From the NCBI RefSeq assembly GCF_027595985.1, contig NC_073303.1, forward strand, positions 100,769,820-100,833,819: a stretch of DNA of 64,000 nt. The letters run 5' to 3'. Source of the DNA: Sorex araneus (lineage: Eukaryota > Chordata > Mammalia > Eulipotyphla > Soricidae). Every line of letters begins with the position of its first letter. The first letter of the stretch is position 1. Of this stretch, positions 11,757 to 21,802 are shown piece by piece. Made by a program: the position numbers and the translations under genes. A model generated the notes under the pieces. It was not told the origin of the DNA and searched no databases. It was given only the letters and a program-made list of their open reading frames with translations.

Positions 11757-11912
11757 CTTTGGTTTTGGGGTCATATCTGGCAAAGCTCAGGGGTGACGCC
11801 GGGCTCTGTGGTCAGGGCTTGCCCCTAGAGGCGCTCAGGGAACTCTGAGGGCTGAGGGATCCAACCTGGATCCTCTTGCATACAAAGTGTGTGCATTACT
11901 CTCTGGCCGCCA
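11757..11912 (-). mobile_element. Old SOR-related SINE
   Basis: TTTTGGGGTCATATCTGGCA and GCGCTCAGGGAACTCTGAGG are diverged body blocks; the head survives as ACTCTCTGGCC. No target-site duplication. Confidence 0.6.
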
Positions 11913-11936
11913 AATGGCTATTTTAACCCCTATTTT

Positions 11937-12110
11937 ATTATTATTATTTTTTTGGGTCACACCTGGCGATGCACAGGGGTTACTCCTGGCTCTGCACTCA
12001 GGAATCACCCCTGGCAGTGCTCAGGGGACCATATGGGATGCTGGTAATCGAACCCGGGTTGGCCACATGCAAGGCAAATGCCCTACCCACTGTGCTATTG
12101 CTGCAGCCCC
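11937..12110 (-). mobile_element. SOR-type SINE, first of a pair at one target site
   Basis: Full-length copy whose left flank TTAACCCCTATTTTA (from 11923) recurs after it at 12111 and again after the next SINE at 12315. One head-end substitution (CTGCAGCCCC). Confidence 0.95.
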
Positions 12111-12124
12111 TTAACCCCTATTTT

Positions 12125-12314
12125 GTTTTATTTTATTTTATTTTATTTGGCTTTTTGGGTCACACCCGGCGATGCACAGGGGTCACTCCTGGCTCATGCA
12201 CTCAGGAATCACTCCTGGCGGTGCTCAGGGGACCATATGGGATGCTGGGATTCGAACCCGGGTCGGCCGCGTGCAAGGCAAACGCCCTACCCGCTGTGCT
12301 ATGGCTCCAGCCCC
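12125..12314 (-). mobile_element. SOR-type SINE, second of a pair at one target site
   Basis: Full-length young copy with a (TTTTA)n tail, bounded by the second and third copies of TTAACCCCTATTTT (12111-12124, 12315-12328). Its body has CTCATGCACTCAGG, a 3-bp insertion variant shared with copies at 17371, 27695, 53746 and 54467. Confidence 0.95.
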
Positions 12315-12469
12315 TTAACCCCTATTTTAAAGATAACAAATGTGAACCTTAGTAAAGGTAAATTAATTACAATTAATTTTTCTGAAGCCACCATATTCCT
12401 ACATCTGATAATGTAGTAGATTTTGGATCCATGGCTTTGATTTTGGGTCTAGGTGCTGGGAAGAAAAGC

Positions 12470-12537
12470 CAGGGATGGAACTCAGGGCCTCCTTACTACG
12501 TAGCATGTGCTCTACCACTGAGCCACGTCCCCCCTGT
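12470..12537 (-). repeat. tRNA-Ala-like sequence (pseudo-tRNA or tRNA-Ala-derived SINE)
   Basis: The minus strand reads GGCTCAGTGGTAGAGCACAT then ...GAGGCCCTGAGTTCCATCCC, matching the D arm and T arm of nuclear tRNA-Ala with substitutions in the anticodon arm and an imperfect B box. It lacks the SOR body. It could be a degraded tRNA pseudogene or the head of an old tRNA-Ala SINE; not a functional tRNA. Confidence 0.55.
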
Positions 12538-12540
12538 CCC

Positions 12541-13820
12541 GGGCATGAGAACATTTTGAACTTGTTTCCTGCTAGCTGATTTGCCTCTGGAGTTTCTGGA
12601 AGTTCAACAAGGCTTCTCTGAAGATCAGATTCTGGGGCACACCCCAGATGGGCACCAGGAGCCTCTCCTGGAGGCTGGCTCCCTCTCCAGTTCATCCATG
12701 GCAGGATGAACTGCAGTTTCCTCTCTCTGCAGGTACCATCTGACAGGAGACAGAGCTTGCATCTCCTTATGGAATGGGCTGGCCATATGATAGATGGTGT
12801 CATTTGGAATCTTTCTGAGAGTGAGAGGGGGTGTGTGATTCATAAACACATTAAGGCAACAGGCATGCACCGGTACTGGCTCTGGCACATGGAGACAGCT
12901 GGTCACCCTACCTGTGAGTCATCCTTTTCACTAATTGGATTCAGAGTCTTCCTTCTGTCCTCACTTCATTTTGAATCATTGACCCGACGGACTCTTAGAC
13001 AATCATTCACTGGGTGGCCCTGTTGAGGTGACATGTGGTCAGGGATGAAGTCTCCCCGCTCCCTCTTAGGAGGTGTGCAATGAAAACTGACTAACTCCCC
13101 CGGAGAAGCAGACCCCAAGTCCCTGGGAGTTTCGTCTACCACCTTCACATCTGTTAATGAGTAATAGGAGAAAATGTTCCTGGAGGGCAGAGGCCATGTC
13201 CTCAGGCCTCCCACAACCCGTGGGACACGTGAGGATGTTGGGAAAGCTGTGTCCCCAAACACTGAGGGAGAACACTCTCTCTCAGCATAGCAGTACTCAG
13301 AGCATGATCCCAGTGCGTCCTCGTGCCCCGGTGCCTTTCCTCTCTACTCCTTTTGTTTCCAATGTATGCAAACTGCATTTCTTGGTGACTCATTATGGGT
13401 GAGCATAGTTTTAATGCTTGTCCTACCAAAGGGGGGGAATTGTCCTCAGTACCTAGCAGCGTCCCCACCCACCACCGACCTGGAAGTTTACTCTCTATAG
13501 TTGCTCGCTGACTAATTGAGTTAGGGTCCAAGGCAAGGAACTGCCTTTGATGGGAATCCCAAGAGATGAGCTTCCTGAGTATCACAGTGTATAGCTCTCA
13601 CCCTACTTGAGCAGCATACCTGAAAAAACAATCAGCAGAGCAGAAGAACAGAAGTACCACTCACTAGTAGGAGTCTTTGGAAAATTTGTTTCTGGGGGCC
13701 ACTCCCAGATTTGGTGCCGAGTCAGGAAGGAAGCGGATTACCACCCAAGCTTTGGGAAGCATGAGGTACCAGGTGTAGAACCTGGGCATCCAGCATGCAA
13801 AAACATATGCTTGAGCCCTT
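12541..13820. other. Unique non-coding sequence
   Basis: No repeat recognised except the 43-bp segment at 13332-13374 that recurs at 14097. Frames up to 134 codons overlap on both strands and show no domain. Confidence 0.45.
13332..13374. repeat. Source copy of a 43-bp segment repeated at 14097-14139
   Basis: Exact match over 43 bp (starts TGCCTTTCCTCTCTACTCC, ends ATGTATGCAAACT). This copy sits in unique sequence with no SINE around it, so it is the probable donor. Confidence 0.95.
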
Positions 13821-13835
13821 TAAGATATTGGGCCG

Positions 13836-14010
13836 ATGAGGCTGGAGTAATAGCACAGTGGGTAGGGCGTTTGCCTTGCACGCAGCAGACCTGGGTTCGA
13901 TTCCCAGCATCCCATATGGTCCCCTGAGCACCACCAGGGGCAATTTCTGAGTGCAGAGCCAGGATTGACCCCTGTGCATCTCTGGGTGTGACCCAAAAAG
14001 GAAAAAAAAA
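13836..14010 (+). mobile_element. SOR-type SINE, first of a tandem pair
   Basis: Sense copy with intact boxes (GGTTCGATTCC) and an A-rich tail. AAGATATTGGGCC precedes it (13822-13834) and AAGATATTGGGCC follows (14011-14023), the target-site duplication. Confidence 0.93.
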
Positions 14011-14018
14011 AAGATATT

Positions 14019-14240
14019 GGGCCGGAGCGATAGCGTGGCGGGTAGGGCATTTGCCTTGCATGCGGCTGACCCGGGTTCGATTCCCAGCATCCCATATGCC
14101 TTTCCTCTCTACTCCTTTTGTTTCCAATGTATGCAAACTCCCAGCACCGCCGGGAGTGATTCCTGAGTGCATGAGCCAGGAGTAACCTCTGTGCATTGCT
14201 GGGTGTGACCCAAAACACAAAAAACAAACAAACAAAAAAG
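14019..14240 (+). mobile_element. SOR-type SINE with foreign 43-bp insert
   Basis: Second sense copy, head-to-tail with the previous one; AAGATAT recurs after its tail (14239-14245). Head and tail are standard, but 43 bp (14097-14139) replaces about 9-10 bp of body between CCCATA and CCAGCACCGCC. Mixed AAACAAACAAAC tail. Confidence 0.93.
14097..14139. repeat. 43-bp templated insertion inside a SINE
   Basis: Identical to 13332-13374, same orientation, 765 bp away. The SINE consensus TATGGTCCCCTGAGCACC is interrupted here, with about 9 bp of SINE lost. The TG shared at the left junction is possible microhomology. Confidence 0.95.
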
Positions 14241-14249
14241 ATATCTCTG

Positions 14250-14825
14250 CGCCACCCCCCCACCCGATTTTGCATAACTGCTCCACCCCCACAGGAGTAG
14301 GGTGGTGCTAAAGTTCCTGGTTCCTTTACCATTTGTCTGATTCAGAGGTAGGTTTAACCTGAGGCCTAGTGGAGCAGAAGAATAGAATAAGGAATAGAAT
14401 TTCCTAGCAGGACACAAAGGGCATCCTGTTTCTAGGATTTCAGATTCCCTATGGAAAGTGCCGGGGTAGCCCTTGACCAGGTGTGTAGAATCCACACAGC
14501 TGGCCGCTGGGATGCTTCAGACACATCACTTACCTCATACCCCCACGCTTCCTATTTCCCAACCTCCCAGCTCTGGGCCAGGGGTTGGTTGCTAAATTTG
14601 CTGCAGGACTATACCTGCCATTGGGGCTTGCACAGGAAGGGGTGGCTTTTGAAGAGGGCCCTTCACTTTGGCATGGGCTGAAGGACCCGGGGGAAAGAAA
14701 GGGTCCTCTGAGCCCGAGAAGAGAGATGACGGCCGCAGTGAGAGCCTGACACCAAGTGGGTCTGAAACAGCCCATGCACAGGCTGATCCTCATTCTATAC
14801 TCAACTGGAGCACGCCCCACAGTCA
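14250..14825. other. Unique non-coding sequence
   Basis: No repeat or gene evidence recognised. Confidence 0.45.
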
Positions 14826-14975
14826 ACCAAGGGCCTGGGTTCAAACCCCAGCTCCACCTCCTCTTGGCAGTGTAGCTGAAAGCAAGTTACCTAACATTTC
14901 TTGGCATCTACATCTGCAAAATGGATATTTTTAACCTTACGAAGTCTTGTTGTGGAGTAAATGGTTTAATACACA
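14826..14975 (+). mobile_element. MIR SINE
   Basis: Sense order CTGGGTTCAAACCCCAGCTC, then AAGCAAGTTACCTAACATTT and CTACATCTGCAAAATGGATA matches the MIR head and core. Diverged but ordered over ~150 bp. Confidence 0.8.
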
Positions 14976-15032
14976 CTTGGAGAAATTTCTGGTGTGAAGT
15001 GCAGGTTAAAGGTAAAGCAAGAGACTTATTAT

Positions 15033-15263
15033 TTTTTTTAATTTTAATTTTTTTTAAATTAGTGAATCACCGTGAGGGTACAGTTACAGATTTATACATT
15101 TTTGTGCTCATGTTTCCCCCATACAAAGTTCGAGAACCCATTCCTTCACCAGTGCCCATTCTCCACCACCAGTAAACCCAGCATCCCTCCCACCCTCCCC
15201 AGTCCCGTCTCCCCCCACCCCAAACTGCCACTGTGGCAGGGTATTCCCTTTCGTTCTCTCTCT
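15033..15263 (-). mobile_element. L1 3' end, severely 5'-truncated
   Basis: Only ~230 bp of the shrew-type L1 3' UTR plus tail. An exact 18-bp target-site duplication, AAGCAAGAGACTTATTAT, lies at 15015-15032 and 15264-15281, so both ends are defined. Confidence 0.95.
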
Positions 15264-15281
15264 AAGCAAGAGACTTATTAT

Positions 15282-15678
15282 CACACCTTCCCAGTGTGAT
15301 CTGTGTTCTGGTCTATCTTGATTCTCATGGTGGAGGGTTCCTCTCTGTTTCAACCCTACCTCTCCTCCAGGGGTGGCCACGTGACTCATTCACTTATTCA
15401 CTGGTTCTCTTATCTGCTCCTTCATTTATGTAACAGCCTCATTGGGTACTTGTTACCTGTCAAAAAATTGGTCAGAGCTGAGTCTCACAGTGAAAGTTCT
15501 TGCCCTCGAGAGGCCTGCTGTCAGTGGGATAGATACAAGTAGAAAGATAAAAAAATTTAAGATGTCTTGAAAGAAATACATGCAAGAAGAATGAGGAAGC
15601 AATGAATAGAGGGAATTTGTGCTTCCATCAGAAGAGCATTTACAAGTCTCCTGAAAGAGGTGCTGTTGAAACTGGGTT
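15282..15678. other. Unique non-coding sequence
   Basis: No repeat recognised; no coding signal. Confidence 0.45.
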
Positions 15679-15691
15679 GGAAAAACAGGGT

Positions 15692-15984
15692 CACTGTCAT
15701 CGCGTTGCTCATCGATTTGTTCGAGCGGGCACCAGTAACATCTCTTATTGAGAGACTTATTGTTACTGTTTTTTTTGGCATACCCAATATGCCACAGGTA
15801 GCTTGCCAGGCTCTGCAGTGCGGGCTCGATACTTTTGGTAGCTTGCCGGGCTCTCTGAGAGAGGGGCAGAGGAATCGAACTCGGGTCGGCCGCGTGAAAG
15901 GAGACCGCCCAACCGCTGTGCTATCGCTCCAGCCCAAATGTCTCAATGAGAGACATTACTGTTGCCTGCTGGAACAAATCGATG
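15692..15984 (-). mobile_element. RTE-tailed SINE with a tail at both ends
   Basis: On the minus strand: tRNA-like head (complement at 15890-15935), a middle with two AGCYYGGCAAGCTACC-type repeats, then the RTE-like tail at 15692-15760. Beyond the head (15936-15984) a second tail lies in the opposite orientation. The 13-bp target-site duplication GGAAAAACAGGGT (15679-15691, 15985-15997) encloses the whole, so it inserted as one unit. Confidence 0.85.
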
Positions 15985-16039
15985 GGAAAAACAGGGTAGA
16001 GGAGAATATAATAATAGCTCACATGTGAGTATTTTCTCT

Positions 16040-16200
16040 TTACCCTGTACTGTGTGCTATTACTCTATACAACAAACCTTTAGAGGTAGGGTTTATAATG
16101 ATCTTTCCCTTCCCCGATGAAGAAACTGAAGCTTTACCAGATATCTGAGGTATGTTACCATTTCACTGCATGTAAGTGAGGAGCTGTGATAGATAGAATC
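16040..16200 (-). mobile_element. MIR-type SINE fragment
   Basis: CTGTACTGTGTGCTATTAC ... TAGAGGTAGGGT ... GAAGAAACTGAAGC follows the antisense MIR order. No flanking duplication. Confidence 0.55.
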
Positions 16201-16379
16201 CTAGGCGTGCACCAGTAAGCCTCTGCAAAGGTCTTGGCTTCCTTATCCTGGAAAGTGGCCTGGTTGAAATCTGGGAGTCTCTGTCCTGGAGCTGCTGCAT
16301 CCCTGGAACGTGTTTGGCTCAGTGTCCAACGGACTTCCTAACCCTAACTGCTCCTCAATAAATATTTGCTAACTGAGGA

Positions 16380-16530
16380 GCCAATGAGCAATGTTTATGG
16401 AGTGCTTACCAGATGCAAAGCATTCCTCTCAGAGCTTTCCAAGTATTAACCCATTTATCGCTTACACTATAAAGCAAGCACAATGACTTACTCTATTGTG
16501 AGGACAGAAAGATAGAGGTTAATCTGTGGC
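16380..16530 (-). mobile_element. MIR-type SINE fragment
   Basis: TTATGGAGTGCTTACCAGAT ... AAGTATTAACCCATTTATC ... GAGGACAGAAAGATAGAGGT follows the antisense order of an old MIR. Confidence 0.6.
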
Positions 16531-16640
16531 TGACTCCATCATGTTTGGCAGTAGATGTCCTAAATAGAAGTCCTCTTTTTTTCTCTCCCCCTCCCCTCTC
16601 TCCTTGTAATATACCTTTCTGCTAGGGAGAGAGGATTTTA

Positions 16641-16824
16641 TTTTTTATTTTTTATTTTTTTTCTTTTTGGGTCACATCCGGCGATGCACAGGGTTACTCC
16701 TGGCTGTGCACTCAGGAATTACTCCTGGCTGTGCTCAGGGGACCATATGGGATACTGGGAATCGAACCCGGGTTGACCGCATGCAAGGCAAACGCCCTAC
16801 CCGCTGTGCTATTGCTCCAGCCCC
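16641..16824 (-). mobile_element. SOR-type SINE, full length
   Basis: (TTTTTTA)n tail then standard body and head. An 18-bp exact target-site duplication, TAGGGAGAGAGGATTTTA, lies at 16623-16640 and 16825-16842: the clearest retrotransposition footprint among the SINEs here. Confidence 0.97.
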
Positions 16825-16880
16825 TAGGGAGAGAGGATTTTAGGCTGCTATTATTTTCTAAATGGGATTAGTTTAGAAAA

Positions 16881-17070
16881 GTTATTTATTGATTTTTGTT
16901 TTGTTTTGTTTTTTGGGTCACACCTGGTGTTGTTCAGGGATTATTCTTGGCTCTGCACTCAGTAATTACAACTGGCAGTGTTCGGGGACCATGTGGGATA
17001 CTGGGGATTTAACTCTGGTCAGTTGCATGCAAGGCAAATGTCCGACCCACTCTACTATTGCTCCGGTCCC
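16881..17070 (-). mobile_element. SOR-type SINE, diverged
   Basis: (TTTTG)n tail and several body differences (GGTGTTGTTCAGGGATTATT). Target-site duplication AGTTTAGAAAA at 16870-16880 and 17071-17081. Confidence 0.92.
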
Positions 17071-17370
17071 AGTTTAGAAAATTTAGACAGCATGGCGTTA
17101 TTGGTTCTGGAAAAGATCAGAGAGAATCTGTATTCTTCTATTGCTGACCTAATGAATGAGGATGACTGTCACTGGGGACTCCCCAGGCTTTGCTTATATT
17201 GAAGGAACATGTCTAGTGAAACCTTCTGGGATTATCAGAGAGATTTATAGAGACACGATTTACAGAGACACCCCCCTTCCCCCCCCCACAGACTTATGAA
17301 GAGCCCACTAGAAGCAGTAGACTCCAGGCTTAGAGAAGACCCAGAGCTAAAATCTCCTTTGCCTCTCTGT

Positions 17371-17556
17371 TTTTGGTTTTTTTTTTTTTTTTGGTTTTTT
17401 GGGTCACACCTGGCAATGCGCAGGGGTTACTCCTCGCTCATGCACTCAGGAATTACTCCTGGCTGTGCTGGGGGACCATATGGGATGCTGGGATTCTAAC
17501 CCAGGTTGGCCGCGTGCAAGGCAAACACCCCACCCACTGTGCTATCGCTCCAGCCC
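17371..17556 (-). mobile_element. SOR-type SINE, CTCATGCAC subfamily
   Basis: Long T-rich tail; body has the 3-bp CAT insertion variant. Head end CTATCGCTCCAGCCCC is intact. Flank duplication unclear because both sides are T-rich. Confidence 0.93.
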
Positions 17557-18320
17557 CTGGCTCTTTTTTTTTACGCCAGTACCTGTCTGCAGCGCCCTGA
17601 ATGGTAGCCTGCTTTCAAAGCAGGGCAGAGCTTCCTCACCTTTGCAGGCTTGGTTCCATCCATGTACCTGGAGCAGTGCTCAGGACAGATTGGATATGGC
17701 AAACACCTTCAGAAAATTAAAGTAGTGCCAATTGTGGCATGGCAGCACGTGGTAAGTGGCCTGGATACTCTGATTCCTACTTGAGGAGCCTTCACAATTT
17801 ACCTTGCTTCTCTGAGCCTTGATTTTCTCTTGTTCTAGCAAGTTGGTGCTGTCACCAAGAATTCAGAGCAGTATTTGGTGAAGTCTTCCATTAGTGCTCA
17901 CTCTTTTTAAGATTGGCACCAGTTAGTACCAGTACGTTATTTGTCATAGATACTGGGAGTTAGTACCAGTATGTTATTTGACCTGGTGTCAAAAAGCTGG
18001 ATATGAAGCTGAGTCAGCTGCTCCGTGTCAGGTGAATGACCACACCTGACTGTGTCTTGGCTTGGATGCTGTGCAGTGGGGATGAAGGCTTCTATACTAT
18101 ATGGTGCTGGAGATGTGTAAGTCCAGCCCCTTGCTGAGGGTGGACACAGCCTCAGTGCTCAGCATGGGCTTTCTAATATGGGTGGAGGACAGGGCAGCAT
18201 GCTGAGGCTCCCCTTGCACTTCCACTTCCTCTGGGAGGCTACTGGTTCATTTCTGACTGTGCTCCTTTGGGACAGCAAGACCTCTGTCCTGCTTTGAGAT
18301 GTTTCAGTGTAAATTCTAGG
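17557..18320. other. Unique non-coding sequence
   Basis: Contains a local imperfect duplication of TTAGTACCAGTAYGTTATTTG (about 17920-17942 and 17951-17973). No gene evidence. Confidence 0.5.
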
Positions 18321-18450
18321 GCTGGTGAGGCACCCAAGTGGTAGAGCACATGCCTCGAATATGGGCCAGGTGCTGAATTAGAGCTCTGGCACTGCAAGGC
18401 ATCCCACCTGAGCACCACTCAGTGCTATCCTAGTACGCCCCCTTCAGCCC
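18321..18450 (+). mobile_element. Old tRNA-type SINE
   Basis: GGGCTGGTGAGGCACCCAAG then GTGGTAGAGCACATGCCTCG resembles the head of an older tRNA-derived family, followed by CCACCTGAGCACCACTCAGT. B box decayed. Confidence 0.55.
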
Positions 18451-18925
18451 CCCCAAGTAAATGGAAGGAAAACTGTGTTTAGAGCCTGGCAGAGTGTGTA
18501 CCTTGAATGTGTACCAAAAAAAAAAAAAAAAGAAAGAAAGAAACATGAGAAAAAAGAAATTAAAAGTAAAAGAAAAGAAAAAAAAGAGAAATAATTGGGT
18601 TGGGTCATCCACTTTGTTTTTGCCTTGAATCCTGTGGTCGGTTGGAAAAGGGGTTCTGATCCTCTTCTAGGTCTCTGCGGTGGCACGTGGCCAGCGGATT
18701 CTACAAAGGGAGAACTTTCTGAATTACAAAGCATCACCTGTCTTCGAGGTTCAGAGGAACCACCTCTGGCTTGCAACGAACCACATTCTTTTCCAACCTT
18801 GTCTCTAAAGCCCTGCCAGGAGTTTTTCTGACCTGCCTCTCCCGGAAGAGCAATACCCGCAAGGAAAGGTAGAACTCAGGGTACTCTAATTTTATTCATG
18901 CCTGCATGCTTGTGTGCTTGTGCAC

Positions 18926-18927
<2 letters not shown>

Positions 18928-18966
<39 letters not shown>
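18928..18966. repeat. (TG)n microsatellite
   Basis: About 19 TG units, adjoining an old SINE on its right. Confidence 0.97.
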
Positions 18967-18967
<1 letters not shown>

Positions 18968-19245
18968 GTGGGGGTCTCCCAAGTGGTACTCAGGGGGTTT
19001 GAGGGACTACTCTTTGTGATACTTAACTAACTGGGCCTGTTGGTTCAATACTTGGGTCTGGCAATGTAATGTTTGAACTCAGGAGTGCTGAGGGCAGGGG
19101 AGGTCACCAGGGCCAGCTGGTGGTGCTTGGGGACTTTTAGGACTAGACCGAACCTACAGTATTGGAGGGGGGGGAACATGTGGTACTATGGATCAAACTT
19201 GGGTCTTCATGAGTGCTCCAGCCTTTGGGCCATCTCCCCAGCCCC
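18967..19245 (-). mobile_element. Old diverged SINE pair or long SINE
   Basis: Two partly repeating SINE-like blocks: GGTACTCAGGGGGTTTGAGG (left) and GTGGTACTATGGATCAAACT leading to CATCTCCCCAGCCCC (right). Probably an old SINE plus a fragment. Confidence 0.5.
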
Positions 19246-20068
19246 TCATTTTTATTCTTATGTTGGCAGTGCCTGGTGCAATAAGGCCCAGGATGAAAGA
19301 TCCAAAAAGACTTCCCCTCCCTCCCCTCCCTCTTCCTGCCGTTCAAGCTGCTCTGCCTGGCCCTGGACCCTTCACATCACTCACCTGGGTGCTTTATGGG
19401 GCTGATGGCTCCCTGTGCAGTTGAGCAGCCAGCCCTCCCCAGGTTTGCATAAAAAAAAAAAAAAACCCACAAGCCATAATACACATAAAATCCTAATGTG
19501 CCTTCAAAATTACCTCATCTTTTATTTAGAGGTTATTCCGCCCTTGTCTTCCTTTATCGCTCTTTATATGACTGAAGTGGGTGAGAGGCACCAAATGAGG
19601 CCATCTCAGTCGCTGAGCGGAGGGAGTGTTTATGGCCTAACTTGGGCCAGGCGGGAAGGCCCCTGGAGCCCCTTCATCTCGTCCCCTCCCCCCGCTCCCT
19701 GAAGCCAGCTTGTGCCATTTGGAGACTGCTGCTTCCCCACCAGGTCCAATTTCATATTGTTCTTCCAAATTCACATTTTACTGGGCTGCTAACTGAAAGG
19801 GAGGTGCTTTTCCGAGAAGCTGTGAGTTTTGAGTGGGCAGCAAAGGCTGTCCTGGCGAAGACCGGGCCTTCCATTTGCCCATTTGCCCAGGGCCAAGGTT
19901 TCTGCTTGGCATTTCCAGCTGAGGTCCTTGTTCTCAGAGCTCAGGATCCTTGACATTTAAAGGCCAGGAAGAGCTGTGATTTATTCTGCAGCTCAATTTG
20001 GAGAGAGGGTGGGGGCATTGGAAAGGTTGCTTTCTTTCTTTCTTTCTTTTTTTTTTTCCTTTTTGCAG
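19246..20068. other. Repeat-poor sequence
   Basis: An A15 run at 19451-19465 and a short (CTTT)n run near 20030 are the only simple repeats. 19500-19960 is unique. Frames of ~100 codons lack domains. Could be conserved non-coding DNA; not testable here. Confidence 0.4.
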
Positions 20069-20073
20069 GCTAA

Positions 20074-20265
20074 GGCAATGGTTCTCAGACTTTTGTATAT
20101 GTCAGAATCATCTGGAGGCCTTGCTAAAAGAGAGTGCCTGGCGCCCTACTGCCTCCCAGAGGCTCTGATTCTGGAGTCTGGAGTCTGGTCTGAGATTCTG
20201 TGTTTCCAGTGAATTGCAAGATGATACTATGGATTCTGAGACTACAGTTGGAGAAACACTGGACT
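20074..20265 (+). mobile_element. MER5A-like non-autonomous hAT DNA transposon
   Basis: Starts CAATGGTTCTCAGACTTTTG, continues CAGAATCATCTGGAGGCCTT and GGCTCTGATTCTGGAGTCTG, and ends near TTGGAGAAACACTGG, the diverged inverted repeat of its start. This is the known order of MER5A, an ancient hAT-Charlie MITE that is immobile today. Confidence 0.85.
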
Positions 20266-20292
20266 AGAGAGATCAGTGAATTGGGGTAAATT

Positions 20293-20294
<2 letters not shown>

Positions 20295-20340
<46 letters not shown>
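20295..20340. repeat. (TG)n microsatellite
   Basis: About 23 perfect TG units. Confidence 0.98.
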
Positions 20341-20342
<2 letters not shown>

Positions 20343-20719
20343 TGAGAAAGAGAGCTGAGAAAGTCACACATTATGGACACGGGCACAGACATTATACACA
20401 CATGTGCGTGCCAGCACCACACATGCACACAAAAGTGCAAACTTCCTTACATGCAAACTTTCCTTTTAAAGGAAAGTTTCCTACCTGGGGTGAGGTAAAT
20501 GACGGCAAATTGAATTCTGGATTTTAGAACTGTGTGGCTCTGGACTCTACGGTTATACATCGCAGAGAGTTTCCCTCTACGGAGATTTCAAGAGTGTAGC
20601 TATTACCAGACTGTGGGATGATTTTAGCCTGGTCCTGCTGGGAAGCAAACTGTGTCTTCACTATTCCTCAAGTCTTTGACGCTATAAAGATCTCTAAAGA
20701 CATAACAGCCACTTCTCTT
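20341..20719. other. Unique non-coding sequence
   Basis: Contains an imperfect palindrome around AACTTTCCTTTTAAAGGAAAGTT near 20455-20480. Nothing else recognised. Confidence 0.5.
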
Positions 20720-20930
20720 TATGCAGTGGCGCACAGTGGTTAGGGCCCCAGAATCTGAGGTCAGACCCTAGGGAGTTCACCTCTGAGATTTGAGCAATTG
20801 AAATCTGAGTCTCTGTTTTGTCAGCTGACAGGATGAAACAAGTACCAACCTCAGAGGACATGGTAAGGATGACAGGAAATAATGTATGTCATCTCCCCCG
20901 GCATCAGGCCCTGCACACCATGGTCTTTCA
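20720..20930 (+). mobile_element. MIR SINE
   Basis: Sense order: CACAGTGGTTAGGGCCCCAG, then GAATCTGAGGTCAGACCCTA, TCAGCTGACAGGATGAAACA and AGAGGACATGGTAAGGATGA. Matches the full MIR layout with heavy divergence. Confidence 0.7.
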
Positions 20931-21264
20931 ACAGACACACTCTTGCTGCCGTGAGCCTTAGCTCTTTCCTGAGCACCTTTCCTTCTTGCTCTTTCCTGAC
21001 CTCTTTGGTTCTGCTCAGGGCTTCGGGTTCACTTCCTGTGACACTTGGCCTGGTCTGATGGTGCTTCGGGCCATTCGGGGACACATTTAGGGACAAGGTG
21101 AGGGGGATTGAAGCAGGCCCTGTGTGCAAACCAGGAATGTTTGTCTCCCCTGGCCCTCTGAGCATCATTTAGTGCTTCCTTAGATTCACTGAACAATCTG
21201 TTGAAAAATTTCACACTCAGTTTTAAACGTAGCCATCTAAACTGGGTGTTCCATGTAGCACTGT
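20931..21264. other. Unique non-coding sequence
   Basis: No repeat recognised. A 105-codon minus-strand frame has no domain. Confidence 0.45.
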
Positions 21265-21495
21265 AGCATTGTTGTCCCATTGTTCATCAATTTGCTCGAG
21301 CGGGCACCAGTAACATCTTTATTATGAGACTTGTTGTTACTATTTTTGGCTTATCGAATACGCCACGGGTAGCTTGCCAGGCTCTGTAGTGCGGGTGGGA
21401 TACTCTCGGTAGCTTGCCGGGCTCTTTGAGAGGGACGGAGGAATCGAACCTGGGGCGGTCATGTGCAAGGCAAATGCCCTGCCCACTGTGCTATA
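21265..21495 (-). mobile_element. RTE-tailed SINE
   Basis: Minus-strand copy: head with GCAAATGCCC/GGGGCGGTCATGTGCAAGG (complement), middle with the duplicated GGTAGCTTGCCRGGCTCT, and tail whose complement spans 21271-21330. The head is cut just outside CTGTGCTAT, so it lacks the first ~12 bp. Confidence 0.85.
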
Positions 21496-21802
21496 AAGTA
21501 ACAAAATAAGTTAATTAGCTAAATAAAACAAAACAAGAAAATACCCTTTTAGAGTAGAAGACCAAAGGAAGTTTGGAGAAGAAGAGGTGGGTGGGTTTAT
21601 CAGCTGAAAGGGGTTGAACTGTAATGGACTAGAGTCTCAGTGAAAAGGACACTACAGTATAGACAGATGTTGACTCACTTGTATACGTGGAAACTGTAAT
21701 AGTGTTTTTAATAAGACCATGTTATTTCAATCAAAAAAGGGAAACAAACATACCATTCGATTTTCTTAACAAGAAAAACAGCTACATAGAAAGGTTAAGA
21801 CA
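21496..21802. other. Unique non-coding sequence
   Basis: AT-rich, nothing recognised. Confidence 0.45.

Noticed and set aside
12399..12906. Overlapping 93-134 codon minus-strand frames at a tRNA-like site
   Set aside because: No domain, and one passes through the tRNA-Ala-like sequence; chance frames in GC-richer DNA.
13738..14332. 170-184 codon minus-strand frames
   Set aside because: Tandem SINE translations plus the 43-bp insert; no gene.
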